DNA from: Marinobacter lutaoensis
GTDB taxonomy: Bacteria > Pseudomonadota > Gammaproteobacteria > Pseudomonadales > Oleiphilaceae
Length of the DNA: 64,000 bases
Assembly: GCF_001981305.1 (NCBI RefSeq)
Contig: NZ_MSCW01000001.1
Coordinates: 310,001-374,000 of the forward strand
Direction: 5' to 3'
Shown here: piece by piece, positions 43,372 to 51,529 of the stretch
How the letters are laid out: every line of letters starts with the position of its first letter
Position numbering within the stretch: the first letter of the stretch is position 1
Notes under the pieces: model-generated
Told to the model about the DNA's origin: nothing
The model's input: the letters and a program-made list of their open reading frames with translations, nothing else
Databases searched by the model: none
Program-made: the position numbers and the translations under genes

Positions 43372-43490
43372 GCGTCCTGTCTTCCCCTTGCGCGTCTGAA
43401 TCGGTCGGGCAGGCCCATCTCCCGGGCGGTCGTGCATTCCCTACAATAGCGGGCCGGTCTGACAGGAACAAGACAGCCGTGGGGCCGGTG

Positions 43491-44549
43491 TCAGGCCGAG
43501 ATCGGCGCCCTGGTGCCATCCGTGTGGACCTTGGCCAGGGCGGTTTCCAGGGTGGCCAGGCCGGCGCCGGGGCGGTGTGCGTGCTCGCTCAGGTGCCGGC
43601 GGAACTGGCGGCCGCCGGGCACTCCGTGGAATAGGCCCAGCAGGTGTCGGGTCATGTGGTTCAGGGGAACGCCCCGGGCAAGCTCCGCCTCAATGAAGGG
43701 AAACATGGCCCGAAGGGCGTCCTGGCGGCTGGCCATCGGTGCCGGATCGTCAAACAGCTCCGGATCAACGCTGGCCAGCAACCAAGGGTTCTGGTATGCC
43801 TCGCGTCCGACCATGACACCGTCGGTGTGATGCAGGTGCTCGTGGCACTCGGCAAGGCTCCGGATGCCGCCGTTGATGACGATTTCCAGGTGGGGGTAGC
43901 GTGCCTTCAGACGATATACCCAGTCGTACTTGAGCGGCGGAATCTCCCGGTTCTCCTTGGGACTCAGACCTTCCAGAATGGCGATGCGGGCATGTACGAT
44001 GAAGGTCCGGCAACCCGCGGCGGCGACCGTTTCCATGAATTCACACAAGGCGTCCCAAGAGTCCCGGCCGTTGATGCCGATGCGGTGCTTGACGGTGACC
44101 GGCAGATCGGTGGACTCGCGCATGGCCGCAACGCATTCCGCTACCCGGCCCGGGTGCGCCATCAGGCAGGCACCGATCAGGTTATTCTGGACCCGGTCGC
44201 TGGGGCAGCCCACGTTCAGGTTGACCTCATCATAGCCGTGCTGCTCGGCAAGACGGGCACAGTAGGCCAGTTCTTTCGGATCGCTGCCGCCCAGCTGCAG
44301 TGCCAGCGGATGTTCGGATGGGTGATAGCGGAGGAAGCGACCGGCATCGCCGTGAATCAGTGCGCCGGTGGTGACCATTTCCGTATACAGCAGTGCCCGC
44401 CGGCTCAGGATCCGGGCGAGGTAGCGGAAGTGGGGCGTGGTCCAGTCCATCATCGGGGCCACGCAGAAGCGGCGGGAGGGCTCCGAGCCAGGTTTTACGC
44501 CGCTTCTCGCGGAATTTCCTGTCTTTTCTGCGTCACGGTTGTCGATCAT
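43491..44549 (-). CDS. dusA: tRNA-dihydrouridine(20/20a) synthase DusA
   Basis: 352 residues. It is an FMN-dependent TIM-barrel enzyme reducing uridine 20/20a in tRNA D-loops. The core begins RRFCVAPMMDWTTPHFRYL and has the catalytic Cys115 in VNLNVGCPSDRVQNNLIGACLM. The first ~26 residues (MIDNRDAEKTGNSARSGVKPGSEPSR) look unlike the family, so the start may lie further in or the extension may be supplied by an integrated element. The dusA 5' end is a known attachment site for DusA-type integrases, and an integrase stump lies just upstream. Confidence 0.95.
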   Translation of the reverse strand: MIDNRDAEKTGNSARSGVKPGSEPSRRFCVAPMMDWTTPHFRYLARILSRRALLYTEMVTTGALIHGDAGRFLRYHPSEHPLALQLGGSDPKELAYCARLAEQHGYDEVNLNVGCPSDRVQNNLIGACLMAHPGRVAECVAAMRESTDLPVTVKHRIGINGRDSWDALCEFMETVAAAGCRTFIVHARIAILEGLSPKENREIPPLKYDWVYRLKARYPHLEIVINGGIRSLAECHEHLHHTDGVMVGREAYQNPWLLASVDPELFDDPAPMASRQDALRAMFPFIEAELARGVPLNHMTRHLLGLFHGVPGGRQFRRHLSEHAHRPGAGLATLETALAKVHTDGTRAPISA

Positions 44550-44579
44550 TTATTGCCCGTTTTACCCATTTTTACTATT

Positions 44580-44618
44580 GGTGCTACAAAAATCCTACAG
44601 GAAAGGGCGTGTAGCACC
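44580..44618. repeat. Inverted repeat between dusA and the integrase stump
   Basis: GGTGCTACA (44580-44588) and TGTAGCACC (44610-44618) form a perfect 9-base inverted repeat that ends directly at the GTG of the integrase stump. A further CCTACAG between the arms repeats part of the motif, as expected of arm-type integrase or excisionase binding sites near an attachment site. This role is inferred. Confidence 0.5.
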
Positions 44619-44780
44619 GTGGCCTCAATCATTGCCCGTACCCGTGCAGACCTACGCATCAAACTGAAGGGGAGAATAGTCTATCAGGAAAGCCGAACCT
44701 ATGACCGTAAGGCTTTGGCGAAAGGTTGGGCAGTCCGTTGCGCGTTGGAGCTCCAGGAACGCGGTGTAGTGGTTCAATGA
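44619..44780 (+). pseudogene. N-terminal stump of a DusA-type tyrosine integrase
   Basis: 53 codons from GTG at 44619 to TGA at 44780. The peptide (ASIIARTRADLRIKLKGRIVYQESRTYDRKALAKGWA...) fits the N-terminal arm-binding domain of phage-type integrases that target dusA, which typically read A-x-I-x-A-R-x-R-A-D-G...K-G-x-x-x-x-Q-E-x-x-T-F. Intact enzymes have about 350-400 residues with catalytic R...HxxR...Y; none of that is found after the stop. Its location at the dusA 5' end supports a relic of an element integrated there. A few residues expected after RADG are missing, so small deletions have also occurred. Confidence 0.65.
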
Positions 44781-45007
44781 TCCCGGAACAACCTCGATGG
44801 CCTTGTATGGATAATTTCTTCCGTGTTTGGGTAAATTGAGGCCCACCCCCAGTGGCCGCTGGGGGCCTTCATGCAGCAGCTCGATTGAGCGACGGCTCTT
44901 CTTTCGAGAGACCGATAACAAGTGCGTAGCGCTGCATGACTCTCAAGCGATAACTCGAACAGTCATCGGGGCCTCGAGCCCGTATAGCAAGGCAGAGTCA
45001 GCTTATT
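44781..45007. other. Non-coding stretch between integrase stump and transposase gene
   Basis: 227 bases with no convincing gene. It includes a GC hairpin (CCCCCAGTGGCCGCTGGGGG, 44844-44863) and TAACAAGTG at 44916-44924, the same 9 bases found inverted at 45745-45753 on the other side of the transposase gene. It probably holds the left end of the insertion sequence. Confidence 0.4.
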
Positions 45008-45722
<715 letters not shown>

Positions 45723-45744
45723 TTTATGGAATTGACACCACAGT

Positions 45745-45756
45745 CACTTGTTAGAG
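45745..45756 (-). repeat. attC remnant (R'' end only) next to the IS relic
   Basis: CACTTGTTAGAG on the + strand equals TAACAAGTG on the minus strand, the R'' start of an attC site, including the stop codon of the YkgJ-like cassette gene. The rest of this attC is replaced by the insertion sequence. Confidence 0.6.
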
Positions 45757-46407
45757 CATGATGCGCTCGGGCAGCAAGTCAAAAACCTGATCACCAGCCG
45801 CCCATCGAGCCTCAATACTAGGATCTTCCAGAGCCTTAAGTACCCCTTGCGAGAGCTCAACGGGATGCATGACGACACCTTTTTTCTTGTAAGTCTGGAT
45901 GACTTCATTTGCCAAAACGTTTTCCGCGTTGCGAAGCTCTGCATCCTGAATCGCTGCTTTATTCTTTACGCAAGCAGACACGCTGCCAGAAAAGTACGCT
46001 CTGCATTTATGAGGTCGGACCGAATAGATTTCACATCCCCCAGCATCAGATAAAAAGGGGCAAGGATTCTCGTAATTTTTAAATTCTCTGCCAGCGGCGT
46101 AGCTCGCAGCTTCTTTCAAACTTTGGACGAATTTACTTCGTGTCTCTGACTCCAGACCTTGCAGATGTTTAGCAATGCGAAATACCTCCGGGGGAAGTGC
46201 CTCGACCCGCAATGAACAGCAATGGCTACAGCCCTTTTTACACTCAAACATTGGGGGATTTGGATCGCTCAGCCTAGCAGTAGCGAGCTCATCGGTAGCC
46301 TTATGGAACTTCGCTATGTTGTGCGCCAGAGCTTGTGGGGCCGGTGATCGCCGCAAGCTGCCACCGATGATCTTTTTATGCTTCTCAATAATTTTTCGCG
46401 AGTCCAT
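45751..46407 (-). CDS. YkgJ-family cysteine cluster protein (cassette gene)
   Basis: 218 residues. The putative metal-binding cluster FECKKGCSHCC (Cys56, Cys60, Cys63, Cys64) is followed by CPFLSDAGGCEIYSVRPHKCRAYF, the pattern of the YkgJ/UPF0153 zinc- or iron-binding family, whose biochemical role is unknown. The N-terminal 50 residues are helical and basic. It is the last cassette of the array. Its TAA is part of the truncated attC. Codon use and GC are lower than in the chromosomal neighbours. Confidence 0.82.
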   Translation of the reverse strand: MDSRKIIEKHKKIIGGSLRRSPAPQALAHNIAKFHKATDELATARLSDPNPPMFECKKGCSHCCSLRVEALPPEVFRIAKHLQGLESETRSKFVQSLKEAASYAAGREFKNYENPCPFLSDAGGCEIYSVRPHKCRAYFSGSVSACVKNKAAIQDAELRNAENVLANEVIQTYKKKGVVMHPVELSQGVLKALEDPSIEARWAAGDQVFDLLPERIML

Positions 46408-46436
46408 CTGCCGACTTCAACTCCTTGGAAAAATGT

Positions 46437-46521
46437 GCTCTAACGCGAAAGGTAACGGGCCGCTTTGGAGCAGAGCCAAGGGCGGCGCGTAAAAGCGGTC
46501 CCGTTGACCGCCTGGTTATGC
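46437..46521 (-). repeat. attC site
   Basis: About 85 bases, from CTCTAACGCG to GGTTATGC on the + strand, with inner arms GGTAACGGGCCGCTTT / AAAGCGGTCCCGTTGACC that pair imperfectly. It contains the stop codon of the leucine-rich-repeat gene. Confidence 0.8.
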
Positions 46522-47130
46522 TTTAAGCCTCGTACAGGCTTCGATTTCGAGCTTTTGAAGATGCGGACAGCCATTCGCCTCCTCCACTGAAGCCAATTTG
46601 GGGCAGTTGTACAGATCAAGAACCTCCAGGTTCTTGAGGCTCTCGATCCCGGACAAACTCTCTATCTTTCTTGAAGTCAGATACAGACTTCGCAGCAACG
46701 AAAGGCCCGCACATGGGGTTAGGTCTATGTGTGGGTAATTTTGGATGTTTAGCTTTTCAAGCGTAGCTACTTCCAACAGCGATTGGAGCCCCTTTGTCCA
46801 AGTAACCATCGCCACCCGCAACCTACTGAAGCCAGAAAAATCTATCTTCCGGGTCGAACGAAACTGAAGTCCCAAAACTTCCAGGTGCGGCAAATCGCCA
46901 ACAGCCTGAACTCCCTTTGCATCCCAACAGTAGATCTCAAGACTCTTCAGGAACCAGAGTGAACTAAGGAATGAGAGGTCTTCACCTTTAAACCCATAGT
47001 AATCGCTAAGGCGCAGAGCGCATATTCCATGCTGCTGCATGTAGGATGCCACTGACGGATCCCAATCTCCTTTTAAGATAAGAACCTCACCGATCCCATG
47101 TTCATCTTGGCGGATCTCAAATTCAGTCAC
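46516..47130 (-). CDS. Leucine-rich-repeat protein (cassette gene)
   Basis: 204 residues with about seven irregular leucine-rich repeats of 20-24 residues from residue 55 on (LSFLSSLWFLKSLEIYCW, LPHLEVLGLQF, LSLLRSLYLTS, LKNLEVLDLYNCPKL, CPHLQKLEIEACTRL). No signal peptide or membrane helix, so probably a cytoplasmic protein-binding solenoid. No enzymatic domain is attached. The stop codon TAA lies within the R'' box of the downstream attC. Internalin-like or immunity-type roles cannot be distinguished from sequence. Confidence 0.8.
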   Translation of the reverse strand: MTEFEIRQDEHGIGEVLILKGDWDPSVASYMQQHGICALRLSDYYGFKGEDLSFLSSLWFLKSLEIYCWDAKGVQAVGDLPHLEVLGLQFRSTRKIDFSGFSRLRVAMVTWTKGLQSLLEVATLEKLNIQNYPHIDLTPCAGLSLLRSLYLTSRKIESLSGIESLKNLEVLDLYNCPKLASVEEANGCPHLQKLEIEACTRLKA

Positions 47131-47145
47131 GCGCTAGACCTTCAT

Positions 47146-47201
47146 GCATAACGCTGCGAGCAGCGGCGCGTATTTTGCGTCCGCTGCCTTGCCTGGTTAA
47201 G
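47146..47201 (-). repeat. attC site (short form)
   Basis: About 56 bases: GCATAACGCTGCGAGCAGCG ... CCGCTGCCTTGCCTGGTTAA on the + strand. Arms CAGCGGCGC / GCGTCCGCTG pair with an extra base. This is the short attC type. Confidence 0.8.
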
Positions 47202-47484
47202 TGGCGACACACCAACACAACTACTGGCACGGTGTGAGCCTGCGAACCAGACTGAATTTATGGCACCCGCAAGAACGCAGACTTTGCAGCTACCCCCAAC
47301 TTGGATTGTGGCCGCCCGCAACGAACGGGAAAGCCCAGCCACAACCACCTTACCCAACAATGGCACCACGAACGAAGCTGCCGGATATGTGGCCCGGCAC
47401 GGAACCTGATGCTGAAGCGCCAACTACTGGCACTGATTTATGAACTGCCTCTGTGCTTCGATAAATAGAAAAAGCAGAGCCATT
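47202..47484 (-). other. Cassette without a convincing gene
   Basis: 283 bases bounded by two attC sites. On the minus strand an open frame from 47423 reads 93 codons but runs through the downstream attC to 47142 and has an Ala/Ser/Arg-rich composition without family resemblance. A + strand frame (47201-47443) is equally unconvincing. It may be a non-coding or promoter cassette, or its frame may be degenerate. Confidence 0.55.
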
Positions 47485-47585
47485 TAACGCCAATATTAAG
47501 CGGCCGACTTGGCGGAGCACCGCGTAGACAAGGCGGTCCGGTGGAGGCCCGCTAGGGCCGGAACGTACTTGAATGACTGGTTATG
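47485..47585 (-). repeat. attC site (long form)
   Basis: About 100 bases, TTTAACGCC ... CTGGTTATG on the + strand, with the internal GTCCGGTGGAGGCCCGCTAG / GGGCCGGAACG block shared with the sites at 49685, 51935, 52367, 53634 and 55037. Confidence 0.82.
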
Positions 47586-47599
47586 TGGATTGCACCGAG

Positions 47600-47947
47600 T
47601 TAGCCAAAAAAGCACGCACTTTCGTCTTTACCAACCAACTCCAAAAATTTCTCGACCGAGTCAACCTCCGGCTGTGGCGGGTATGCATGCCACTTTAAAT
47701 CACGACGCTGCCAATATACTTTCCAAACTTTTTGAGTTTTGACATACGTAGCTTTTGCGGCGGGCAGCTCCATTTTCTCTTCAGGCGAACGCCACTTTGG
47801 CCTGATTTCATATATCTCAAGACTTTGCCCCGATATCCGAAAGGCAAGATCTAGCTCATTTCTGATGTGAGCAGGAGGACGATGCTTCTCCATAAAAGCT
47901 TTCGCCGCCTTTTCCACTCGTTTGCGTTCTAGATCATTGAACGCCAT
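47600..47947 (-). CDS. DUF3024 protein (cassette gene)
   Basis: 115 residues. The pattern PPAHIRNELDLAFRISGQSLEIYEIRPKWRSPEEKMELPAAKATYVKTQKVWKVYWQRRDLKWHAYPP corresponds to DUF3024, a small family of unknown function found in diverse bacteria and often in integron cassettes and plasmids. No signal peptide. The start at 47947 (MAFNDLERKRVEKAAKAF) has an AGGAGAAG ribosome-binding site shortly upstream. Between its stop and the attC R'' there are about 14 bases. Confidence 0.82.
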   Translation of the reverse strand: MAFNDLERKRVEKAAKAFMEKHRPPAHIRNELDLAFRISGQSLEIYEIRPKWRSPEEKMELPAAKATYVKTQKVWKVYWQRRDLKWHAYPPQPEVDSVEKFLELVGKDESACFFG

Positions 47948-47966
47948 CTACATCTTCTCCTTTACC

Positions 47967-48052
47967 CACATAACGCCCGCAGCATGCGCGGCTTTGGAGT
48001 GGAGGCGAAGCCGCAGTGGAAAAAACGTCGCTGTGCCTGCGATTGTTATGCC
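47967..48052 (-). repeat. attC site
   Basis: About 86 bases, ACATAACGCC ... GATTGTTATGCC on the + strand, with arms CAGCATGCGCGGCTTTGGAG / GAAGCCGCAG...CGTCGCTGTGCCTG. It is the same subtype as the sites at 49126 and 50204. Confidence 0.82.
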
Positions 48053-48603
48053 TTGACCCCAAAGCCTAGCCCCTTCATCAACCATTTCGTCGTACGATTG
48101 TCCAATGAATCAGCTCTACCCTTGAAGCCCTTCATGTTCCCGAAGGGTTTAAATCCTGCGATGCCACTGACTTCATTATTCAGTAGTTCCGCGTATTCCA
48201 AGACATCAGCAATAGCCTCGCGAATCTCGTTATCAGGAACCGACTTACCGTGAATGACTCGATCCCTAGTTTTCTCTGCTTCCTCCATTTTTTCAATTGT
48301 TTCCTTACTGAGCGGAGAACCAAAAACGTTTTTGAATATATCCTTGAACCCATCACGGGTTAAGTGCTGGTAGTTCATGACACGAGAAACAAACTCCCGT
48401 TTTCCGCGGTGAATCTTGACCACACCGCCATACAGAGTTCTGTTTTGAGCCTGCTCACATCTGAGGAAAACGTATGCGAGCGGTATGTCATAGGGAAACT
48501 CATTACCAACCAAATTGGGGAGGTGCGAGAAGTAATCCTTCACTTCCTGAGCTCGCTCCTCATAGAACTTATTCAATGCGATGTATGTGGGAATTCTAGC
48601 CAT
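48046..48603 (-). CDS. Predicted HEPN-type protein (cassette gene)
   Basis: 185 residues, helix-rich, no signal peptide. Near residue 113 it has EKTRDRVIHGK, an R-x4-H motif (Arg113, His118) followed by Gly-Lys, as in HEPN-domain RNases and APEA-HEPN-like proteins. The preceding and following helices (ETIEKMEEAEK and EIREAIADVLEYAELL) fit the helical bundle around such a motif. HEPN proteins often act as RNA-cleaving toxins or defence effectors, but no antitoxin partner is encoded in the same cassette. The assignment is from motif only. Confidence 0.6.
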   Translation of the reverse strand: MARIPTYIALNKFYEERAQEVKDYFSHLPNLVGNEFPYDIPLAYVFLRCEQAQNRTLYGGVVKIHRGKREFVSRVMNYQHLTRDGFKDIFKNVFGSPLSKETIEKMEEAEKTRDRVIHGKSVPDNEIREAIADVLEYAELLNNEVSGIAGFKPFGNMKGFKGRADSLDNRTTKWLMKGLGFGVKA

Positions 48604-48614
48604 GAACTTCCTTA

Positions 48615-48689
48615 GGCATAACGCCGCAAATAACCGGGCGCAAATGGAGCGTAGCGGAATTTGCGTCCGAGTTAATTTGCCTTGTTAGC
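48615..48689 (-). repeat. attC site
   Basis: About 75 bases, GCATAACGCCGCAAATAACC ... CTTGTTAGC on the + strand. Arms CGGGCGCAAATGGAG / CGGAATTTGCGTCCGAG pair around a short loop. Confidence 0.8.
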
Positions 48690-48724
48690 AATATTACTGA
48701 CTGTGTTGGGGTATGTGATTCGGG

Positions 48725-49081
48725 CTAATCATCGTCATCTACACCCCGGTACTTTTTATCTTCTTCAATTTCTTCAAGATCGTCTTCTGACAATTCTCTT
48801 TCTGATAAAGGAATAATAATGTTTGCTTGTTCGAGTACGGCCTCAACTTGATCCTCAAATTTATCGTCTACATCACTCAATGGTGAATTGAGAAATTCAG
48901 GAGACAATTCATCTTTTAAACCAAGGTGGTCATCGTGTTGAACATAAACCTCATCAGTGTTCCCTAAGTCAATCAAATCATCAACAAGTTCTCCCACAGT
49001 TTCATATTCTGTATCTGGATTGAAAGGACCTCCATCGCCTAGCACTTGTGCGACATGCTCTAGATCATCAAATTTCTTCAT
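48725..49081 (-). CDS. Small acidic protein (cassette gene)
   Basis: 118 residues, strongly acidic (runs such as DDLEEIEEDKK and a C-terminal DDDD). No membrane segment, cysteine or catalytic motif. ATG at 49081 follows GGAGG (in CAGAGGAGGTAG on the minus strand). No family is recognised. Such acidic proteins may be inhibitors or DNA mimics, but there is no specific evidence here. The stop lies about 36 bases before the downstream attC. Confidence 0.65.
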   Translation of the reverse strand: MKKFDDLEHVAQVLGDGGPFNPDTEYETVGELVDDLIDLGNTDEVYVQHDDHLGLKDELSPEFLNSPLSDVDDKFEDQVEAVLEQANIIIPLSERELSEDDLEEIEEDKKYRGVDDDD

Positions 49082-49125
49082 TGATTTCTACCTCCTCTGC
49101 AACATGAGTTGCTTTATTTCTGGAT

Positions 49126-49210
49126 TGCTAACGCTTGCAGCATGCGCGCCTACGGAATGGAGCCGAAGGCACAATGTAGTAGGCGTCGCCGTGCCTGCAC
49201 TGGTTATGCC
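49126..49210 (-). repeat. attC site
   Basis: About 85 bases, TGCTAACGCTTGCAGCATGC ... CACTGGTTATGCC on the + strand. Arms GCGCGCCTACGGAATGGAG / GTAGTAGGCGTCGCCGTGCC. Confidence 0.82.
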
Positions 49211-49215
49211 TAAAT

Positions 49216-49665
49216 TTAAAATATGTAGTTACTAAATGCTATACCACCGACGCAAACAATTCCCAATGTCATTGTGATAAAAAAATGTACATCATTATTG
49301 CCAGGCTCGATCACTGACTGCTCTGGATTATTAGGGTTATAGTAAACTTTAACCACTCTCCCATTACGATAATTATTCAGTAATTCTTCTGCGTGTGCCT
49401 TATTGCCAGCCGATTCATTTAGTGAAAAATTAATGCGAGTAGAGGTATAGTTTTTGCCGCTAACCTTATATCGGTATTTAATGTTTGGAATATGCCCGTT
49501 AACACCAGATGGATTTGCATAGTATTCTGACTTACCTGAAATTATTAAACCATCTGTCACGGGCCGTCCTTTGCTTTTAATGCCGAAGTAATAACGCCAA
49601 AAACCTAAAAAAATTATCACTAGCAAAACCAAACGAGCAACCCATATTATAATTAATCCTTCCAT
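49216..49665 (-). CDS. DUF3592 membrane protein (cassette gene)
   Basis: 149 residues. A membrane helix at residues 4-22 and another at 128-146 flank an extracytoplasmic beta domain with IKYRYKVSGKNYTSTRI and GRVVKVYYNPNNPEQSVIEPG, the DUF3592 signature. Function is unknown. It is AT-rich relative to the chromosomal genes. ATG at 49665 comes about 20 bases after the previous attC. Confidence 0.8.
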   Translation of the reverse strand: MEGLIIIWVARLVLLVIIFLGFWRYYFGIKSKGRPVTDGLIISGKSEYYANPSGVNGHIPNIKYRYKVSGKNYTSTRINFSLNESAGNKAHAEELLNNYRNGRVVKVYYNPNNPEQSVIEPGNNDVHFFITMTLGIVCVGGIAFSNYIF

Positions 49666-49684
49666 GTTGACGACTCTTTAAAGG

Positions 49685-49788
49685 GCATAACGCCAATATT
49701 CAGCGGCGGCCTTTACGGAGCGAAGCGGAGAAAAGGCCGTCCGGTGGAGGCCCAGCAGGGCCGGAACGAACTGGAATGACTGGTTAGG
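49685..49788 (-). repeat. attC site (long form)
   Basis: About 104 bases, GCATAACGCCAATATTCAGC ... GACTGGTTAGG on the + strand, with the GCGGCGGCCTTTACGGAG / GAAAAGGCCGTCCGG arms. It includes the stop codon of the next gene. Confidence 0.82.
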
Positions 49789-50194
49789 AGTGGCGTAACT
49801 GATCAATGAAATGCTCCCTCATACGGTACATCGGACAGTTTCCAGGGGTTATGTCATCGATGTACCCCAGTTCCTCCAAATACCGGATAGCGGCCCCGAT
49901 ATCGCTATGAACATCTGTATGATACTCAAAGCAAGGCTCGTTCCGACTCACTGTTGTCCGGCTGCTTTTAACGAAGAACTCTCTCACGTTTTGAAACTCC
50001 GGATTCTTCGCGTCTTCTTTCATTTCCTCAATGATAGCCGGGAATCGATTTTCAATTTCGGCCCATTGCCTGCGCTGCGCAGAGGAAGCCTCTTTACTTC
50101 TTCGTCTATCTGTGTACTTGGCTGCCATGTACTGGCCTGCAGCGCCAGTAAACGTGCCGACGACGAAGCCAACAGCCGAAGCAAATAAGTCCAT
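49784..50194 (-). CDS. Uncharacterised membrane-anchored protein (cassette gene)
   Basis: 136 residues. The N-terminal segment (MDLFASAVGFVVGTFTGAAGQYMAAKY) is a short glycine-rich membrane helix, followed by a basic TDRRRSKEASSAQRRQW and a soluble helical domain with CFEYHTDVHSDIGAAIRYLEELGYIDDITPGNCPMYRMREHF, reminiscent of a winged-helix layout. Its TAA is inside the attC R'' box. Family not recognised. Confidence 0.65.
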   Translation of the reverse strand: MDLFASAVGFVVGTFTGAAGQYMAAKYTDRRRSKEASSAQRRQWAEIENRFPAIIEEMKEDAKNPEFQNVREFFVKSSRTTVSRNEPCFEYHTDVHSDIGAAIRYLEELGYIDDITPGNCPMYRMREHFIDQLRHS

Positions 50195-50203
50195 CTAGCT
50201 CCT

Positions 50204-50286
50204 CCTAACGCCGCCAGCGTGCGCGGCTTTGTAGTGAAGGCGAGGCCGCAACGAAAAAGGCGTCGCCGTGCCTGGATTTGTTAGAG
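50204..50286 (-). repeat. attC site
   Basis: About 83 bases, CTCCTAACGCCGCCAGCGTG ... GATTTGTTAGAG on the + strand. Arms GCGCGGCTTTGTAGTG / CGAAAAAGGCGTCGCCGTGCC. It contains the stop codon of the next gene. Confidence 0.82.
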
Positions 50287-50952
50287 ATTCGCACCTCCGG
50301 TGTTCGGCCCATTGGTATTTACCATGAGTAGATAGGCCCGAGACAGGACAGCAACAGCCAATATCGTTCCAATAGCAGAAGCTATTATAGATAACACAGC
50401 CATTTCCGGCCCCAGAAGTGAAAGTCCTCTAGGACCGTAAGTGGCTGCAATAGCAACCATCGTAGTGAGCGTGATTGTGATTTGATAGCCGCGAGTAATC
50501 TTCCAAGATTCGTTGAAAAATACGCCACCCTCAACTGCCACTCCCGGCAAGGCCAGTGACAGACGCCCCATAAGCCAACTGGTCCCAATAAGGCATAAAA
50601 CCCACCCAACTCCCGGGATGAAAAGCAAAGGCAAGAAAGGAATCGCCAAAAAGCTTAGGAAAAAAGCATGGAGAAAGAATGAAGCCTCTCGTTTGGATAA
50701 CTTGGTTATTCCCCACTGCGGCACGGCGTTCTTCCCTAAAATCAACACCCTATGAACAACAACAGCAAGCACCGCCTGAACAATCCCACCAAAAATAATT
50801 AGTAGCAATTCAGAAAGAGGGCTTAGTTCAAAAGAAAACAATACGCTGATTAGAATAATGACGGAAAACGGGAGAGCCAACGCTTTCGAGAGGGGGCCAA
50901 TGTTCCAAAGTACGTCCTTGATTGCGCCACCGAGAATAAATGCTAATTTCAC
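50281..50952 (-). CDS. Polytopic membrane protein (cassette gene)
   Basis: 223 residues with about five or six hydrophobic segments: 25-44, 47-68, 92-112, 112-130, 160-178 and 185-208. The segment LGAIKDVLWNIGPLSKALALP at the start is amphipathic. The RVLILGKNAVPQWG and FFNESWKITRGY patterns resemble the membrane domains of glycerophosphodiesterase-associated or DUF-type integral proteins, but I cannot name a family. Large for a cassette gene and among the more hydrophobic. Its stop is in the attC. Confidence 0.7.
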   Translation of the reverse strand: MKLAFILGGAIKDVLWNIGPLSKALALPFSVIILISVLFSFELSPLSELLLIIFGGIVQAVLAVVVHRVLILGKNAVPQWGITKLSKREASFFLHAFFLSFLAIPFLPLLFIPGVGWVLCLIGTSWLMGRLSLALPGVAVEGGVFFNESWKITRGYQITITLTTMVAIAATYGPRGLSLLGPEMAVLSIIASAIGTILAVAVLSRAYLLMVNTNGPNTGGANL

Positions 50953-51005
50953 AAAACTTCCTTACTTTGTGTCGATCTTATTTTGAGGCCAGCCGGCGTA
51001 GGAAT

Positions 51006-51096
51006 TTCTAACGCCGAGGTAACCGGCGCCGGAGCGCTAGCGGAGGGCACCAAAAGCGCCACGCTTTTGGCGTCCGGTTGACCGCCTGGTTATGGC
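51006..51096 (-). repeat. attC site
   Basis: About 90 bases, TTCTAACGCCGAGGTAACCG ... CGCCTGGTTATGG on the + strand. Long complementary arms GTAACCGGCGCC / TGGCGTCCGGTTGACC and a central AAAAGCGCCACGCTTTT hairpin. Confidence 0.82.
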
Positions 51097-51440
51097 CTCG
51101 CATGCTTAGTCACCGTATGAATTACAAATTTTCCGCAAACCAAGCAAATGACGAGCATTAGTAAAATTTGGATGGGGAGGTTCGCGGCGAAATACCACCA
51201 GTACTGGTCAGATACCTCTTCCTTAGCTGCGACCAAGCGGTCCAAAAATTCCGGAGAGCGCCTCAATGCATTGCCCTCTTCTTGGGAAAGATCTGATATG
51301 GACCTGCCATCTAACGCTAATTCAATAGCCTCTTTATTAACGTGCTCTGTCAGTGCTCGCCCATAACTTCCGCCTGCGGCGCTGACAAACACTGCCAAAA
51401 TTAGGCTGGCAAAAATGGACAGATAAACCTTCTTCTTCAC
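51090..51440 (-). CDS. Small two-helix membrane protein (cassette gene)
   Basis: 116 residues: an N-terminal helix (residues 5-24) possibly acting as a signal anchor, an extracytoplasmic helical loop of about 55 residues (HVNKEAIELALDGRSISDLSQEEGNALRRSP), and a second helix (residues 84-108). Family not recognised. The start has a GGAAG ribosome-binding sequence, and its stop lies in the attC R'' box. Confidence 0.65.
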   Translation of the reverse strand: MKKKVYLSIFASLILAVFVSAAGGSYGRALTEHVNKEAIELALDGRSISDLSQEEGNALRRSPEFLDRLVAAKEEVSDQYWWYFAANLPIQILLMLVICLVCGKFVIHTVTKHARP

Positions 51441-51455
51441 TCGACTTCCTTGTGG

Positions 51456-51526
51456 TCATAACGCCTTGGGTAAGCTGCCGGTACGGAGCGCAGCGTAGTA
51501 CCGGTCAGCTTCACCCACTGGTTAGC
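51456..51526 (-). repeat. attC site
   Basis: About 70 bases, GTCATAACGCCTTGGGTAAG ... CCACTGGTTAGC on the + strand. Nearly perfect arms GGGTAAGCTGCCGGTAC / GTACCGGTCAGCTTCACCC. Confidence 0.85.
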
Positions 51527-51529
51527 AGT

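Noticed and set aside
44652-44921. 89-codon minus-strand frame over the integrase stump
   Set aside because: No family resemblance and it lies opposite the recognisable integrase N-terminus.
47201-47443. 80-codon + strand frame in the gene-less cassette
   Set aside because: Starts inside the attC end, Pro/Trp-rich without similarity, and is opposite to every other cassette.
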